Below are positions 11,561-23,075 of a stretch of 64,000 nucleotides of DNA, piece after piece; the first letter of the stretch is position 1, and the number at the start of each line of letters is the position of its first letter. The stretch comes from Talinum fruticosum (taxonomy: Eukaryota > Streptophyta > Magnoliopsida > Caryophyllales > Talinaceae). The notes below the pieces were generated by a model. The model was given only the letters and a program-made list of their open reading frames with translations. It searched no databases and had not been told where the DNA came from. The stretch spans positions 1,120,001 through 1,184,000 of the forward strand of contig JAITYX010000087.1 of assembly GCA_021018815.1 (NCBI GenBank), in the 5' to 3' direction. Both the position numbers and the translations under genes were made by a program.

Positions 11561-12180
11561 TTAATATAACCTCGGGCAAGATTATAATTTCTCGTCAAGT
11601 TATTTTTTATGAATCTCAATTCCCATACTCCAAAATCCGCTCCCCTTCTCCTCATTCTTATCATTTTCTCAATTCGGGCTTAGCCCCATTATTCTTCAAC
11701 AATGGCTGCCTCCTTCATCTCCTACCCCGTTTTCCTCTTCTACGAATCTGCGATTCCCACTCGCTGTCCATCTGTCCCTCACTCACCCACGCTTGCTACT
11801 GACCTCGGCCCAGCCGCAGCCAGCCCATATCCACCCGCATACCTTTCCCTCTCTCTCACTCGTGTCTGCCATTGCCCAAGCCCAACCAGCCCAACTCTCA
11901 CACCCGCCTACTCCTTTCCACTGCCCGGCCTACCTCTCCCCTGCTCGGCCTACTTGCCCTCTCCCACGGCCCGCTTTGCCCAACCCACTTGTATCTCCCT
12001 TATCCTCAGTCCAATCGACCAACCTAATCCACACTCTTCTCAGCCCTTTAGAACCATGACCACAAGAAGCAAGCATGGCATCTTCAAGCCCAAACGGCCA
12101 ATCAACCTTTTTACCTCATCATCCCCTTGCCCTCTACCCTATAACCCTAAGGATGCCGTATCGACCCGAATTGGAAACAA
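11561..12180 (+). pseudogene. Copia integrase-RT linker, proline/serine-rich
   Basis: A C-rich stretch encodes P/S/T-rich peptides in more than one frame. This is the fast-evolving linker that follows the integrase GLGYP/KG region in plant Copia elements. It ends just before the RT entry motif, where a MTTRSKHGIFKPK-like block (about 12055) matches the usual start of the RT region. Confidence 0.6.
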
Positions 12181-12183
12181 GCT

Positions 12184-12960
12184 ATGACCGACGAATTTGA
12201 TGCTCTTATTAAAAATAAGACTTGGGAGTTAGTACCCAGCCCCTCTAATGTGAATGTGATTCGGTCTATGTGGATTTTTCGTCACAAAATGAATTCTGAT
12301 GGTTCTTTTGAGAGGCACAAAGCCCAACTTGTTGGTGATGGCGAGATCACAAGAACATGGAGTTGATTGCATTGAAAATTTTAGCCCAATAGTCAAACCT
12401 GCCACTATTCGGACGGTCCTCGGCATTGTTGTCTCTAAATCATGGCTAATTCATCAGTCTGGACATTAAAAATGCTTTTCTACATGGGAATCTTAATAAA
12501 ACTGTCTACTTACTTATGAAGTCATTATATGGTCTCAAGCAAGCTCCGCGGGCTGGCATCGGTGTTTGCGATTATGTCTCCACTATTGGTTTTATCCACA
12601 GTCGGTCCGATCATTCTCTGTTCATTTTTAAGAAGGATTCGGACATGGCTTACATCCTTCTATATGTGGACAATATCATCCTTACCACCTCTTATGACTC
12701 TCTTCACGGCATATCATGACCCTACTCGGTTTTGAGTTTGTCATGAAGGATTTGGGCCCGTTAAGCTTTTTTAGGGGTTGTTGTCACTCAACATGCAAAT
12801 GGTCTTTTCCTTAACCAAAAGTAGTATGCTAAAGACATACTTAACCGAGTTGGCATGTCCTCCTGCAAACCTGCTCCCACACCGATTGACACAAAAGAAA
12901 ACTTCCTGCTTCCATAGATTCTCCCTACCCGGATCCCAAACTTTATCACGGTCTCGCAGG
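12184..12960 (+). pseudogene. Copia reverse transcriptase remnant
   Basis: The block EFDALIKNKTWELVP...MWIFRHKMNSDGSFERHKAQLV (12192-12340) is the standard start of Copia RT. Later come SLYGLKQAPR (about 12518) and an ILLYVDN-IL block (about 12652) carrying the YVDD-box region, here YVDN. The catalytic Asp-Asp is therefore altered, and frameshifts separate the blocks. Confidence 0.82.
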
Positions 12961-13006
12961 TGCTCTCCAATATCTCACTTTCACTAGGCCCGACATCTCT
13001 TATGTT

Positions 13007-13600
13007 GTGCAGCAAGTTTGTCTTCATATGCACAATGCCATGCAAGCTCATGTGATCGCCCTCAAATGCGTATTGTGGTACATTCGAGGTACCCTTGCTT
13101 TTGGTCTTCACTTATATCTCTCCTCTTTATCGGGACTTCGATCATACATTGATGCTGATTGGGGTGGGTGTCCTGATACTCGGCATTCGACATCTGGCTA
13201 CTATGTCTTTTTAGGTGACAACCTCGTATCTTGGTCCTCAAAGCACCAACCTCATCGTGTCCCAATCTAGTGCTGAGGCTGAATATCGAGGTGTTGCAAA
13301 TGTGATTGTCGAATCCTGTCGGCTTCGCAATCTACTTCTTGAGCTTCATTGTCCCATCTCTACAACTACTTTGGTCTATTGCGACAATGTTAGTGCTATC
13401 TACCTTTCCGAGAATCCTGTTCAACATCAACGCACTAAACATATTGAAATGGACATACACTTCGTCGAGAGAAAGAGTAGCTCGTGGTGAAGTTCGGGTT
13501 CTTCATGTTCCTTCTCAATACCAAACTGCTGATATTTTTACCAAGGGATTTCCATGTGTCCTATTCACTTATTTCAGGGACAGTCTCAACATTTGACAAC
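13007..13600 (+). pseudogene. Copia RNase H remnant
   Basis: Blocks in family order are LRSYIDADWGGCPDTRHSTSGY (first Asp), LVSWSSKHQP, SSAEAEYRGVAN, a LVYCDNVSAIYLSENPV block, HQRTKHIEMDIHFVE and SQYQTADIFTKG. Two frameshifts split them. The element ends here, about 25 bp before the 3' LTR. Confidence 0.85.
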
Positions 13601-13621
13601 CTTCCGCTTAGATCGTGGAAG

Positions 13622-13781
13622 TGTATTAGATAAAATTATGTAAATAATTTTATTATTTTTGTATTATCCTTTTGGATATTATTGTTATCACTTCCTTGAA
13701 TATAGCCTTGATTCATGATTGTATTTTGTATAAATACATTATACATCATTAATGAAACATTCATGGGATTGTCTTCTATCG
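13622..13781 (+). repeat. 3' LTR of the Copia element
   Basis: 160 bp from TGTATTAGATAA to TTCTATCG. It contains ATTTTGTATAAATACATTATAC, a likely TATA-box region equivalent to that in the 5' LTR, and is followed by target duplication GTTAT. Confidence 0.88.
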
Positions 13782-13786
13782 GTTAT

Positions 13787-14200
13787 AACGACTCAATATT
13801 TATATAACTACCGAGTCTAGTAGAGTCGTGTGCTTTAAGCTAAAGTAGCTCTTGTATATATTACGTGCTCGGTTTGTAAATCATAACTTTAATGTACATT
13901 TTTATTTTTCACATTCACATTTCTCTCTCTAGAAATGCTCTACTTCTTTCTAGTTTTCTCATCGTGCCTAGTTTTTTATGGTATCGGAACTCTCATACTA
14001 AGCTCGTGGATACACCATCGGACTATTTGTCGTGGCTACATTGCAATAATACGGTCTTGAGTTGGATCCTCAACAGCATGGTGGCTGAATTGAGGTATTT
14101 CTTTTATGCAAAAAAAGCGCATGAATTATGAACAGAGCTTGTTGCGAGTTTTGTGTAAGTAGTAACTCAAAAGATGATGAGGCCTATGAAGGGAAAATTT
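13787..14200 (+). pseudogene. Second Copia remnant: LTR end, primer-binding site and gag fragment
   Basis: TGGTATCGGAACTC at 13979-13992 is a good primer-binding site (initiator tRNA type), implying that the ~190 bp before it is the end of an LTR. From about 14010 the frame reads DYLSWLHCNNTVLSWILNSM, followed by YAKKAHEL and, past a stop, TELVASFV. This matches the W-RCN-MV-SWILNS-...YA-TA-ELW region of plant Copia gag. Its LTR differs from the element at 9036-13786, so this is a different, more truncated family. Confidence 0.65.
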
Positions 14201-16720
14201 GTATTTGACAACACTTCATAACATATGCCTTCTTATGTAAATATGGCGGGATTGGGGCCCAGATTCTAGCGAGGTCGAGAAAGATAGGATTTCTCCTCTA
14301 TTGTGAATCATACTTGGATATGATTACATCTCTAAATGGAACACCACAACTAATGGTTGAGGTTGGTGTCTATGGTGAGAAAATGGAATGAATGAAGTCA
14401 TCACCTTGTTATGACCCAAACAAGGACATGGTTTTCATGATAGAATTTAAAACCATTTTTTCAAAAATAAAGTTGACTCCTTTGTGCAGCTAAAAACAAA
14501 ATATAAAACTGGTTTGAGAATTTGAGATGGGTAGGTTTGGGGACTTAGTTAGGAAGCATGAACATCAAAGACTCGCCACTTTCTCTGTCGTAAAGATGAC
14601 CCCTACTAATATATTCTATCATTTTTCGGACATCCTAAATGTTGGTCAACATACTTACATAAAATAATTAACAAAATAAGAATGTTGAATAGCACATCAT
14701 TATACACATAGACATACACATGTAAATACAATATGTAAATAGAAAACTCAAGGCCGACAAATTTGTTGATATATGGTAGGTTTTCAATATGTGTTGATAT
14801 ATGGTAGGTTTTTAAGATACTTTATAGATGACTTATTCCTAGAGTCTAATCGATTTGCATGAGAATAGAGAGACTTACTTAGGGTCTCAACTCTATTACT
14901 TAAGGCGACAAGTGAATGGACAAGAGATGGATCCCAATACAAGCATGAGTATAAAGATTAGGCCTCTTACATGTCCATTTCGATGGAGAAAATGATTCCT
15001 CGGGGTATGTAGTGGGATGAATTTTGAGGAGTTAGTGGGTTGTGTTGGTGATTAGTAATTCTCAAAGATTTTATATGAGGTCCTCACTGATTGCCTATTG
15101 CCAAAATAAGAAGATACAATCAGGTATTTGGTCATATATGATTTAAAAATTGTCCATTGGGGATAATCGTGGAATTGGTAAGGTTGTTTGAAAGGAATGG
15201 ATGCAAACCATCCGAAAGGTCGGACATGAATGAATTTCTAATCAAGACCTCAAGTTTGATGAAAAGTCATGACCATACATCAAATAATATGTCTCCCTAA
15301 GGACAAGCATGCAAACATATACAAAACACGCACGAGTTCTATCTAAAAATCAGTATTTAGTATTTAATCATAAAGGGCGGTTATGATTACCAAAATCTCT
15401 TACTCATAGGTTATACTTCAATTTTGGATCCAACACTAATAAGCAATCTCAAACAATTCATTTTATTATTTATGGGTCGAGTTAATTATTTTGTGACAAA
15501 TGGGCTTAGACATGCTTGAGATAAATGTTTTATTATTCAAACTTTAGAACTAGTGATTTTCACAAGTATCCAGGTTACTACAATACAAGGAATAGAAGAG
15601 ATTTAAAAGGGACTTGAAGAAAAATCTTCAACGCCATGAAGATGAGGAGTGCTTATCATTCAACTTTTTGATGAGCCATTAGCTCCCATTTTGGTGGAAA
15701 ATGGGATCTTAATAACCAAAATGAAGTCCCTTCATTTATTTTCATTGAAAGGAATAATTCGTTCAAGTAAATGTTTCTCAAACTATTTTAAAAGAAAATC
15801 TAGAATTTAAGAAAGATGGACCCAAAAATTTAGTGAAAATTTAATTAGCTGAAGGAGTCCGTAAGAAGCTTAACTGTAAAATTTTATAAATTTTAGGAAC
15901 TTCTAAGTTAATTTAATAGGGTCTTATCTTACGATAACACTTTTTATATCTCACTTGGCCATAATGGATGTCGATTTCAAAAAAATTATAATTTTTTAAA
16001 AGAAGATCCGATTGAGGTGGTTCTAAATCTCAATATTTTATATTTAAGTCTAATTTTAATGATAAAATTAATAAGAACCAATTCCTTAGCATGTGAATCT
16101 GATGGGCCAAAAACTTAGGAAACGTCCTAAATCACACTATTCCGGATAGTGGAGTATTCAACAATTTATCAAAATAAAAATAAAATGAATCTTTCAAAAC
16201 TGTACAATTGAAAAGAATTATATATATTAAGAAATTAGTGTGATTTATTTTATAATTGTAAAAGTACTTTAAAATATTTGAACAGATTTTTCAATACATA
16301 TGTTTCAATTTGGCACTATCGAAATTACAATTTTATAATGTCAATTTTAATAATTGATATCTTTTGAACTATAAGCAATAAAGAGATCAAATTTACAATA
16401 TTATAAAGATTTCGAAGGTTATTTTATTTCTTATGAAGAATTTTTATTTAGAAAAAATCGTTTGGACCATGAAAAAAGGGAAAACATTGAGTAGGTCATT
16501 TTTAGACTAGTTTAACCTTCTATGAGAAAATAAATGGTATAATAGCTCATGACTCAGATTTGGGTACTTGACTACTCGTTGGAATCGTATCTTATCATTT
16601 CAACTAATAACATAAAAATAAAAATTTTAGGACTCGAAATAGTACTTGTTAAAATGGCCTGTAATATATGTACAAATTTCCAGTTTAAGTCACTCCAAAT
16701 TATTATCTTGCACATCTAAT
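14201..16720. other. Intergenic stretch, nothing recognised
   Basis: About 2.5 kb without an ORF above 60 codons that I can relate to a family, without clear terminal repeats or tandem repeats. Short duplicated words occur (GTTGATATATGGTAGGTTTT-like at 14764 and 14795). It may be LTR or UTR sequence of an old retroelement, but I cannot show that. Confidence 0.5.
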
Positions 16721-16721
16721 C

Positions 16722-17005
16722 ATCACTTAGCCCATTTTTCATTATTTTCGATAAATTAAAAATAGAAAATAAAGTTAAAGAAGATAAGAAAGAGAATAAC
16801 ACCCAACTTTACAATCAAATCTCATATTTCATCGCTTACTCTCAAAGAAAAAGAGAACTATTGTTCGACACAAATAGGGGAATGATTGCGAACACCCTAA
16901 AAGAACGAAGTGTAAAACACGGGCCCAAACCAATCCGAGACCGGTCTAGCCCAAAAGGAGACAAGAAAACACCAAAATGTTAGTATTATATATATTAATC
17001 ATCAT
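16722..17005 (-). repeat. Direct repeat, left copy (likely LTR end of Gypsy A)
   Basis: It aligns with 21702-21995 through GAAGATAAGAAAGA, ATAACACC, TTTACAATCAA, AAATAGGGGA, GTAAAACACGG, CCGAGAC-GG and AAGAAAACACCAAAAT. It touches truncated integrase sequence directly, so the start of this LTR was probably deleted together with the integrase C-terminus. Confidence 0.65.
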
Positions 17006-17027
17006 CTAAGCGTTAAAGGCTTTTGGG

Positions 17028-17513
17028 TTAATTTGACCAATTATGTCGATTCCCCAAGTGGAAAAGGCCAAGGGGATGTGAGATTATGAAGTTCAAGCGG
17101 CCGCATGTGGTTAATATTAGCAAATATCTGACAATTTTTACAAGATCGAAACAATCACGTTCCATGGTCGTCCGGTAATAACCAACACACATGATCTTTT
17201 TGGCAAGCATTCTTTCATTCATGTGTGGTTCACATTCTCCACCATGAATTTCTTCCATAACCCGTTTTGCCTCCTTCTCACTAATACAAAGTTGAAGCGT
17301 GCCATCAAGCATTCTATGATATAAGGTATCTCTATGCATCGTAAATTGGGTAGCCAGGTGTCCGAATGCTTGGTTGATCCTTCTTAGAACTCCCGTAAGG
17401 ATATTATCTACGCTCGAGGTATCGTTGAATGTTAATGAACCAAGGATCATCACCTTCTTCAATAGTTGTGTCAATATTGTTGCACCCCACAATTGGTTGT
17501 TGTTGTTCTTCAA
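17028..17513 (-). pseudogene. Gypsy A integrase zinc-binding region
   Basis: The 161-codon frame carries the pre-integrase HHCC zinc finger of plant Gypsy elements: LYHRMLDGTLQLC, EIHGGECEPHMNERMLAKKI, GYYRTTMERDCFDLVK. After it comes only a short remnant of the core start (DIIG region altered). Copy B retains more of the integrase downstream. Confidence 0.78.
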
Positions 17514-17692
17514 TTATGACATATTGGACCCTAACTCCATATTCCCGGTTCAAGTATAGATGTCATGGTAGCCAAAGCATCCATAAAATAATTTTTTATC
17601 GGGGAAGGTGTCGGAAATTGATTTCCTCGAACTATGAGATTACTTGCTTGAAGGAAATCTAAATATGTCCGGAGTTGCTTACTCGTGACTTT

Positions 17693-18260
17693 CTAATGTC
17701 CAATAGTTTTTGATATGATAAGTTTGGAATCTCCATAAACCATTAAGTGCTTAGCCTCAGTTGCCAAAACGGCCTTGACCATAAATGCAAGCTTCATATT
17801 CTGCAATATTATTTGTAGTGAAAAAGCGAGTTTTACGAGCAAAAGGAACATACAACCTGAAGTAAAACTCGACACCATTACCCTTTGTATTTGAGGAACC
17901 TTTCAAAATACATTTTTGATACGCAACCTTGATTTTGCAAACATGCTCATCGGGAAATTCATATGTAAATTCTTCTCCGGACACGAGTGCCTCTGCTAGC
18001 TCATCTGCAATGGCTCTTCCCTTAGCCGACTTTTGAGTAACACAATAAATATCAAATTCGTAGAGTAGAGCATGCCACTTGGCCAACCTTTCACTTTGAA
18101 TTGGTGTCTCAAATAGGTACTTGATTGGATCCAATCTAGAAACCAGGAAAGTCGTGTGAGCTTGTAGGCAATAGGGAGTTTCTTCATAGCATAAACCAAA
18201 GAAATACAAGTACGCTCGAGCAGAGAGTGTTTAGTTTCATACTCCAATAGCGGAGTTTCT
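17693..18260 (-). pseudogene. Gypsy A RNase H remnant
   Basis: Overlapping frames encode an RNase H type region: ERTCISLVYAMKKL, DWIQSSTYLRHQF, a WHALLYEFDIYCVTQKSAKGRAIADELAE tether, and, in the next frame, VEFYFRLYVPFARKTRFFTTNNIAEYEACIYG followed by KHLMVYGDSKLIISK. The layout RNase H - tether - second RNase H-like domain is what I know from the Tat lineage of plant Gypsy elements, hence the lineage call. Confidence 0.75.
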
Positions 18261-18545
18261 TCGTAGATGGAAACTTCCTTCTTAGTACTTTCTTGGTGCT
18301 AGGATAAAAGATCTCCTATGGCGGTCTCTATGACTTGTTAAATATAAGATGATTGGTTTATTAGGCCGAGGAGGCATTAAGACAAGCGAGTTGATGAGAT
18401 AGCTTTTCAAATATTTAAAAGCTTCCTACATTCCTCATTTCACTATTTAGAAACTCCTTTTTAAGAAGTTGAAAGATAGGCTCACACTTCATGGTTAATT
18501 GAGATAGAAATTGACTAATCTGTTGGAGACTAGAAACCCACGAAT

Positions 18546-19060
18546 TTATTTTTCGGTTTTTGGTGGGGAGAGCTCCATGATTTCCTTGGTCTTATCAGGA
18601 TCCACTTCAATACCTTTACGACTAACAACAAAACCAAACAATTTCCCGAAGCAACACCAAATACGCACTTTTGTGGGTGTAACCTTAACTTGAACTTTCG
18701 ATGCGAGGAAAAATGTTTGTAGTGCTTGTAATATGGTCTTCTCGTTCATGACTCTTCATAATCATATCATCAACATATACCTTAAAAATTTCACGTATTT
18801 GACCATGGAGGATAGTAGTTGCTGTCGGTTCCTAAATAGTGGCAGCATTTTTGACCCAAAGACATAACTTTGTAGTAGAAAACACCCCATGGAGTAATGA
18901 AAGAGGTTTTAATCATGTCCTCTAAAGCCATAAAAATTTGATTGTATCCTGAAAATCCATCCATAAAGAAAAACATGGCTTGACCAGCTATACTATCAAC
19001 CAACATATCGATGTAAAGTAATGGAAAACAATATTTTAGTGAAGTTGTATTCAAATTCTA
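18546..19060 (-). pseudogene. Gypsy A reverse transcriptase remnant
   Basis: Minus-strand frames give LYIDMLVDSIAG, MFFFMDGFSGYNQI, ALEDMIKTSFITPWGVFYYKVM (RT palm; YNQI block) and, after a frameshift, GKLFGFVVSRKGIEVDPDKTKEIMEL (the thumb block). The YVDD region between them is degraded (18700-18790). Confidence 0.8.
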
Positions 19061-20849
19061 AAGTCAACACACATCCTGATTCGCCCATCTTTTCTGGAAC
19101 CGCCACAATGTTTTCAAGCCACTCGGATGTTTCACAACTTTAAGAAAGCCTGCATCTAACTGCTTTCGAATCTCTCCCTTAACCGTAAGACTTATTTACG
19201 GCTTTATTCTTTAGAGTTTTTATTGCTTTGGCTTGATATCCGGTTATAATGGGATATGGTGCTCGACAATCTCATGGTCAATACTCGACATATCTGCATA
19301 AGACCATGAAAAAACATCTACATATTCGGCGAGTAATGCAATGAATGAATTCTTCTTCGAAAGAGAAGACCCTATCATGACCTCTTTGACATCCTGTTTG
19401 GTGCCTACATTGACCATGGTAGGTGTTTCTACTTGGAGTTATGGAAGGTTTGTATGCCTCATATGGATCATCTTCGAGACAAGACTTTATATTCGCACAT
19501 AATATTTTTGTACGGATGCATGTTCGGATGATAAAGAGGATTCTGAATCTTCTAGTGGATATAAGTCAAGGATGGTGTGGAGAAAATCATGGCTATCTGT
19601 TGATGAAGTAGTTTGGTTTGTATCATAGCTTGTCATAAAATGTTATGGTAGTTTCCAAGGTGATTTTTTTCCATTTTCGGGCCTCCCCATTGCTTTCCAA
19701 TAGTAAGACACATGGGATCAAAGATGTCTTGTTCCCATCCAGGAAAATGAAACATTTTATTGAGGACATGATACCGAACGCTCTTGATCCAATATGGGCA
19801 TGACTTTACCTATTTTTCTAAAATGGCCCAAATTTTCACCACTTCTTCCTGTTGGATGCTATTGAAAAATATTTCTAATCCCGAAAGGGTTTTCTCGATA
19901 TTATGATTGTACCAAGGCTCAAGAAAACCATAAAATGGTTCAAATTCTCCTAGATGTGCAAATCAACCATTCAAAGTATTTCGTGGTGTCTTCTTTATGT
20001 TAATTTCTTGGTTGGATAAGTAACCTAAACCCGCTCGATCTTTATTTTCCAATGTTGTGATTAGTTCATGAATTCCTCTTCCTCCTTTCCCTAGACGTTG
20101 TCCAAGAACGTACCCCATTTTTGCATTAATGTTTTCCCTTTAAGAAAGTTGTTGGAGGGTGCATGGATTCACTCTTCACATAAATTGGGTAACGGCGGAC
20201 TTTCAATGGGTAAACTCATCCGAGGCGGTTAGAGTGTGTTTGTGAGTTTTAGATAAGAGGCATGCATGTATGAGATTAAATGGAAATTCCAACATATGTG
20301 GACCTTATACAAACGGGTAAGAAATCATTTGAAAAAGTTATAAAAATGAATTTTCGAAATGCATTTCCTCATAATCCCAAATTATTATATTCCCTTGTTA
20401 AGATTGTTGTCCTTGGAGGATTTCTTCTCCCTTCTATGCTCCTCCAAAATTATTGTTATAATAGAACTATATATACACATAGATGATTTTTGGACTGAAC
20501 CAAAAGATTGCCTACGTATCTCCGAGTATGTTTAAGGTGTTTTGTTTTGGAAAAATAGTATGTTTGAAAAATATGACAAAAAGGAAAATCGAGGTCCTTA
20601 CGTAGTTCTTTTTCCTTTCTTTTTTTATTTTGTTTGTTTGTATTTTTAGACAACCGGACCCATAATAGGTTGCGTGTGTACCACGCCTTGTATTAGTACA
20701 AGTCTCTTATATAATGGGAATGGGGTACCTACAATTTGTGACAAAAGGGAAAATATACGAGCGGGATCAAATTGCACTTAGTTCTTAGAAGTAATAATAC
20801 ATTGATCGATTAAATTAAGCTGCAGGACATAAAAACATCTATTGAAATT

Positions 20850-21640
20850 CAACGACCTGTGGAGTCAAAATATGGTCCTTATTATCCTTTAACTTTTACA
20901 CCCTTTCACGGAATTCCGGACATTCGTCGGAAGTGTGACCGTACATCATATGGTATCCACGGAATTTCGAGGAGGTAGGCTAATAAGGTAGATTAGGTGA
21001 AACCTTTAGTCCAAAAGGATCCGGGGAACCCTCCACGACGGCAAAAGCACTACTATGAGGGCCATGGATCAAATATGAGCAAGGACTAGGACGTTTTGTA
21101 GAAGCTGGTGTAGGTTGAGTGACAATGATAGCTTATTGATTACATGAGCATTATGAAAGTGCATTTTGAAGAGTCCCTCCACTCATGAGGGCTACATCAA
21201 CAAATATCAATCATCCTCTATTTCCGAAAGTTGGGACATAGCTTTCGGACATTACGTTATAAAATGGTTTTGGAGGCCCTGTAGTACCAAATAAAACGAT
21301 TCTCACTTTGAGGGTGGATTCGTGACCTTGTTGCGTTAGGCTTTCCAACTAGAAGCATAATGTAAGAGTGTCTCTATGTACCACCGATAAGTCGCATGTA
21401 ATTCATACTCGCTCCGAATCCGGCCCATCTTTAGTGGTTAGCCAATCAACAAAAGGAATGCACAAATTTCTCCATGAGCTAAGAGCTTCATAACCGATTT
21501 TATAAAACCATCGAAGGGCATGACCTTCTAAACTCCTATCAAAAAGTGTTGCATAAAACTCTTCATATATTCCTGTAGGGTACATCATTTGTACGTAGTG
21601 GTACAAGTTTACTTCGGTATTGCCTGAATCATCATACCTT
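20850..21640 (-). pseudogene. Gypsy A gag remnant
   Basis: Minus-strand frames show DFRRYDDSGNTEVNLYHYVQMMYPTG, a LFDRSLEGHALRWFYKI block (typical gag capsid, family S-L-G-ALRWY) and, near 20900-20960, the GYHMMYGHTSDECPEFRE zinc-knuckle-like end. Stops break the frame between these. Confidence 0.7.
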
Positions 21641-21701
21641 CTAAAGTCGAGGGTAACAAAGTCGGAAGGAAGTCAGAACCCTAAAAGGATAATAAGCTTC
21701 T

Positions 21702-21995
21702 TAGCATCAATCACATATTTTTTACATTTTTTATGTATTAAAAGCGAAAAATAAAGGTGAAGAAGATAAGAAAGACAAAATAACACCTAATTTACAATCA
21801 ACTCTCGGATCTTACCGCTCACTCCCGAAAAGGAAAACTAATATTCCACCTAAATAGGGGAGCGACGTTAAAGACCTAAATGGACGTAGGGTAAAACACG
21901 GAGGGCCGAAACTATCCCGAGACTGGCCTAGCCCAACAAAGAGATAAGAAAACACCAAAATATTTGTAGAAATAAATAATCATAAGAAAAAAATG
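21702..21995 (-). repeat. Direct repeat, right copy (likely 5' LTR end of Gypsy A)
   Basis: Partner of 16722-17005 in the same orientation. It lies immediately upstream (minus strand) of the gag fragment, the place expected for the end of a 5' LTR. A convincing primer-binding site is not visible, so the LTR call is an inference. The rest of the LTR would extend right into the minisatellite region. Confidence 0.6.
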
Positions 21996-22080
21996 ATAAT
22001 AGTAACAATAATAATAATTATGTTAAAGGTAGTAATAATAATAAATCGATTAATTATGTACAATTCGGGATAAAAGTAAC

Positions 22081-22330
22081 TCTGTGTTAATTAAGTATGA
22101 CTCAAGGTTAAAATACCTCTAGGTTAATCAAGCATGACTCAGGGCCAAAATAGCTCAGGATTAGTTAAATATGACTCATAGTCAAAATAATTTTGGGTTA
22201 GTTAGATACAACTCCATATCAAAATAGCTCTGGATTAATCAAATATGACTCGGGGTCAAACTGGGTTAATTTCATTTGACTCATGCTGAAAATAACCCTA
22301 TCTTAACTATGTTTTACTTATGGCCAAAAA
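22081..22330. repeat. 37-bp tandem repeat, ~7 diverged copies
   Basis: The unit resembles TCTGGGTTAATCAAGTATGACTCAGGGTCAAAATAGC; the first two copies are exactly 37 bp each. Later copies drift and the last two are degraded. The core word TATGACTC recurs. Confidence 0.85.
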
Positions 22331-22689
22331 CTATTCATGATGATGGTGAAATTCGGTTTGAAAATCACGGCTCTCGAACACATGAAATATTTTGAGGTTG
22401 GGTATTTAGCTTTGTAACGTGTTTTTTCTTTTACAATGGATAAAGAGGTGTGTTTTTTTTCTTACATTATTTATTGCTACTAAATTTCACATGCATTTGT
22501 ATAATTGATGGATCGGTATAATTGTAAAATTGGGATGCATCAATATAATTGCAAAAAAAGAAAAGAAAAAAACACTTGTACGGTGAGTCATATCCATTGT
22601 AAAAGTGGGATGAATTTTGCATGAAACATATTAAAAGGAAATGTTCAGTATAATTGATACAATACGTGTAGTCACATGCCAAATAAAAA

Positions 22690-22930
22690 GATGTTTCACA
22701 TGCAATTGTACGGTGGGTAAAAGAGTACTTTTACCATGGATAAAGAGGTGTGTTGTATGTATTTATACTGTGGACAAAGTAGTGTTTCATATGCTTTTGT
22801 ATAAGGGATAAAAGGGTATTTGTATGGTGGATAAAGGGTGCATTGCATGCATTTGTACACTAGATAAAATAATATTTTGCAATGGGTTTGCACAGTGGAC
22901 AAATGGTAGTTTGCAATGTGTGAAATAGGA
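22690..22930. repeat. ~40-bp degenerate minisatellite
   Basis: Recurring words are TGCATTTGTA, GGTGGATAAAG, GTGTGTT and TTTCATATG, spaced about 35-50 bp apart, for example around 22700, 22737, 22790, 22830 and 22880. A related block lies at 22440-22640. Copies are poorly conserved. Confidence 0.65.
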
Positions 22931-22970
22931 GCATATGATGAATTGAAGTATGTGGAGGTTTTGTTTCGCT

Positions 22971-22978
22971 TATAAATA
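22971..22978 (+). promoter_or_regulatory. TATA box upstream of the decayed ORF at 23076
   Basis: TATAAATA lies about 98 bp upstream of the ATG at 23076. A plausible leader follows (GATGCTCACGTCTTCACAAG). Spacing fits a plant core promoter, but there is no expression evidence. Confidence 0.45.
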
Positions 22979-23075
22979 GATGCTCACGTCTTCACAAGTT
23001 AGATGAATCAAAGAAATACTTGTCTGCTTATTTTTCCTTTTATTTCTTTTAAACCGAAAAAAAATTCTTTTAAAA

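Larger units (their letters stand above)
9036..13786 (+). mobile_element. Decayed short-LTR Ty1/Copia retrotransposon with 5-bp target duplication
   Basis: Two ~160-bp LTRs (9041-9198 and 13622-13781) in direct orientation flank gag-protease-integrase-RT-RNase H remnants in Copia order on the plus strand. GTTAT lies just outside both ends (9036-9040 and 13782-13786), as expected of a target-site duplication. The 5' LTR has lost its initial TG and the 3' LTR ends in CG instead of CA. Every domain is broken by stops and frameshifts, so the copy is not autonomous. The insertion is in the same orientation as the methyltransferase gene, 155 bp past its stop. Confidence 0.9.
16722..21995 (-). mobile_element. 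Gypsy (Tat-like) remnant, copy A
   Basis: Read on the minus strand from about 21640 to 17028: gag (21640-20850), protease-RT linker (about 19500-19270), RT (19054-18546), RNase H (18250-17693) and the integrase zinc-binding region (17513-17028). All are interrupted. It is colinear with copy B (25470-29480) at an offset of about 8.46-8.50 kb. A ~280-bp direct repeat (16722-17005 and 21702-21995) bounds it and is probably the shared part of its LTRs. The integrase core and C-terminus are missing. Confidence 0.8.
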
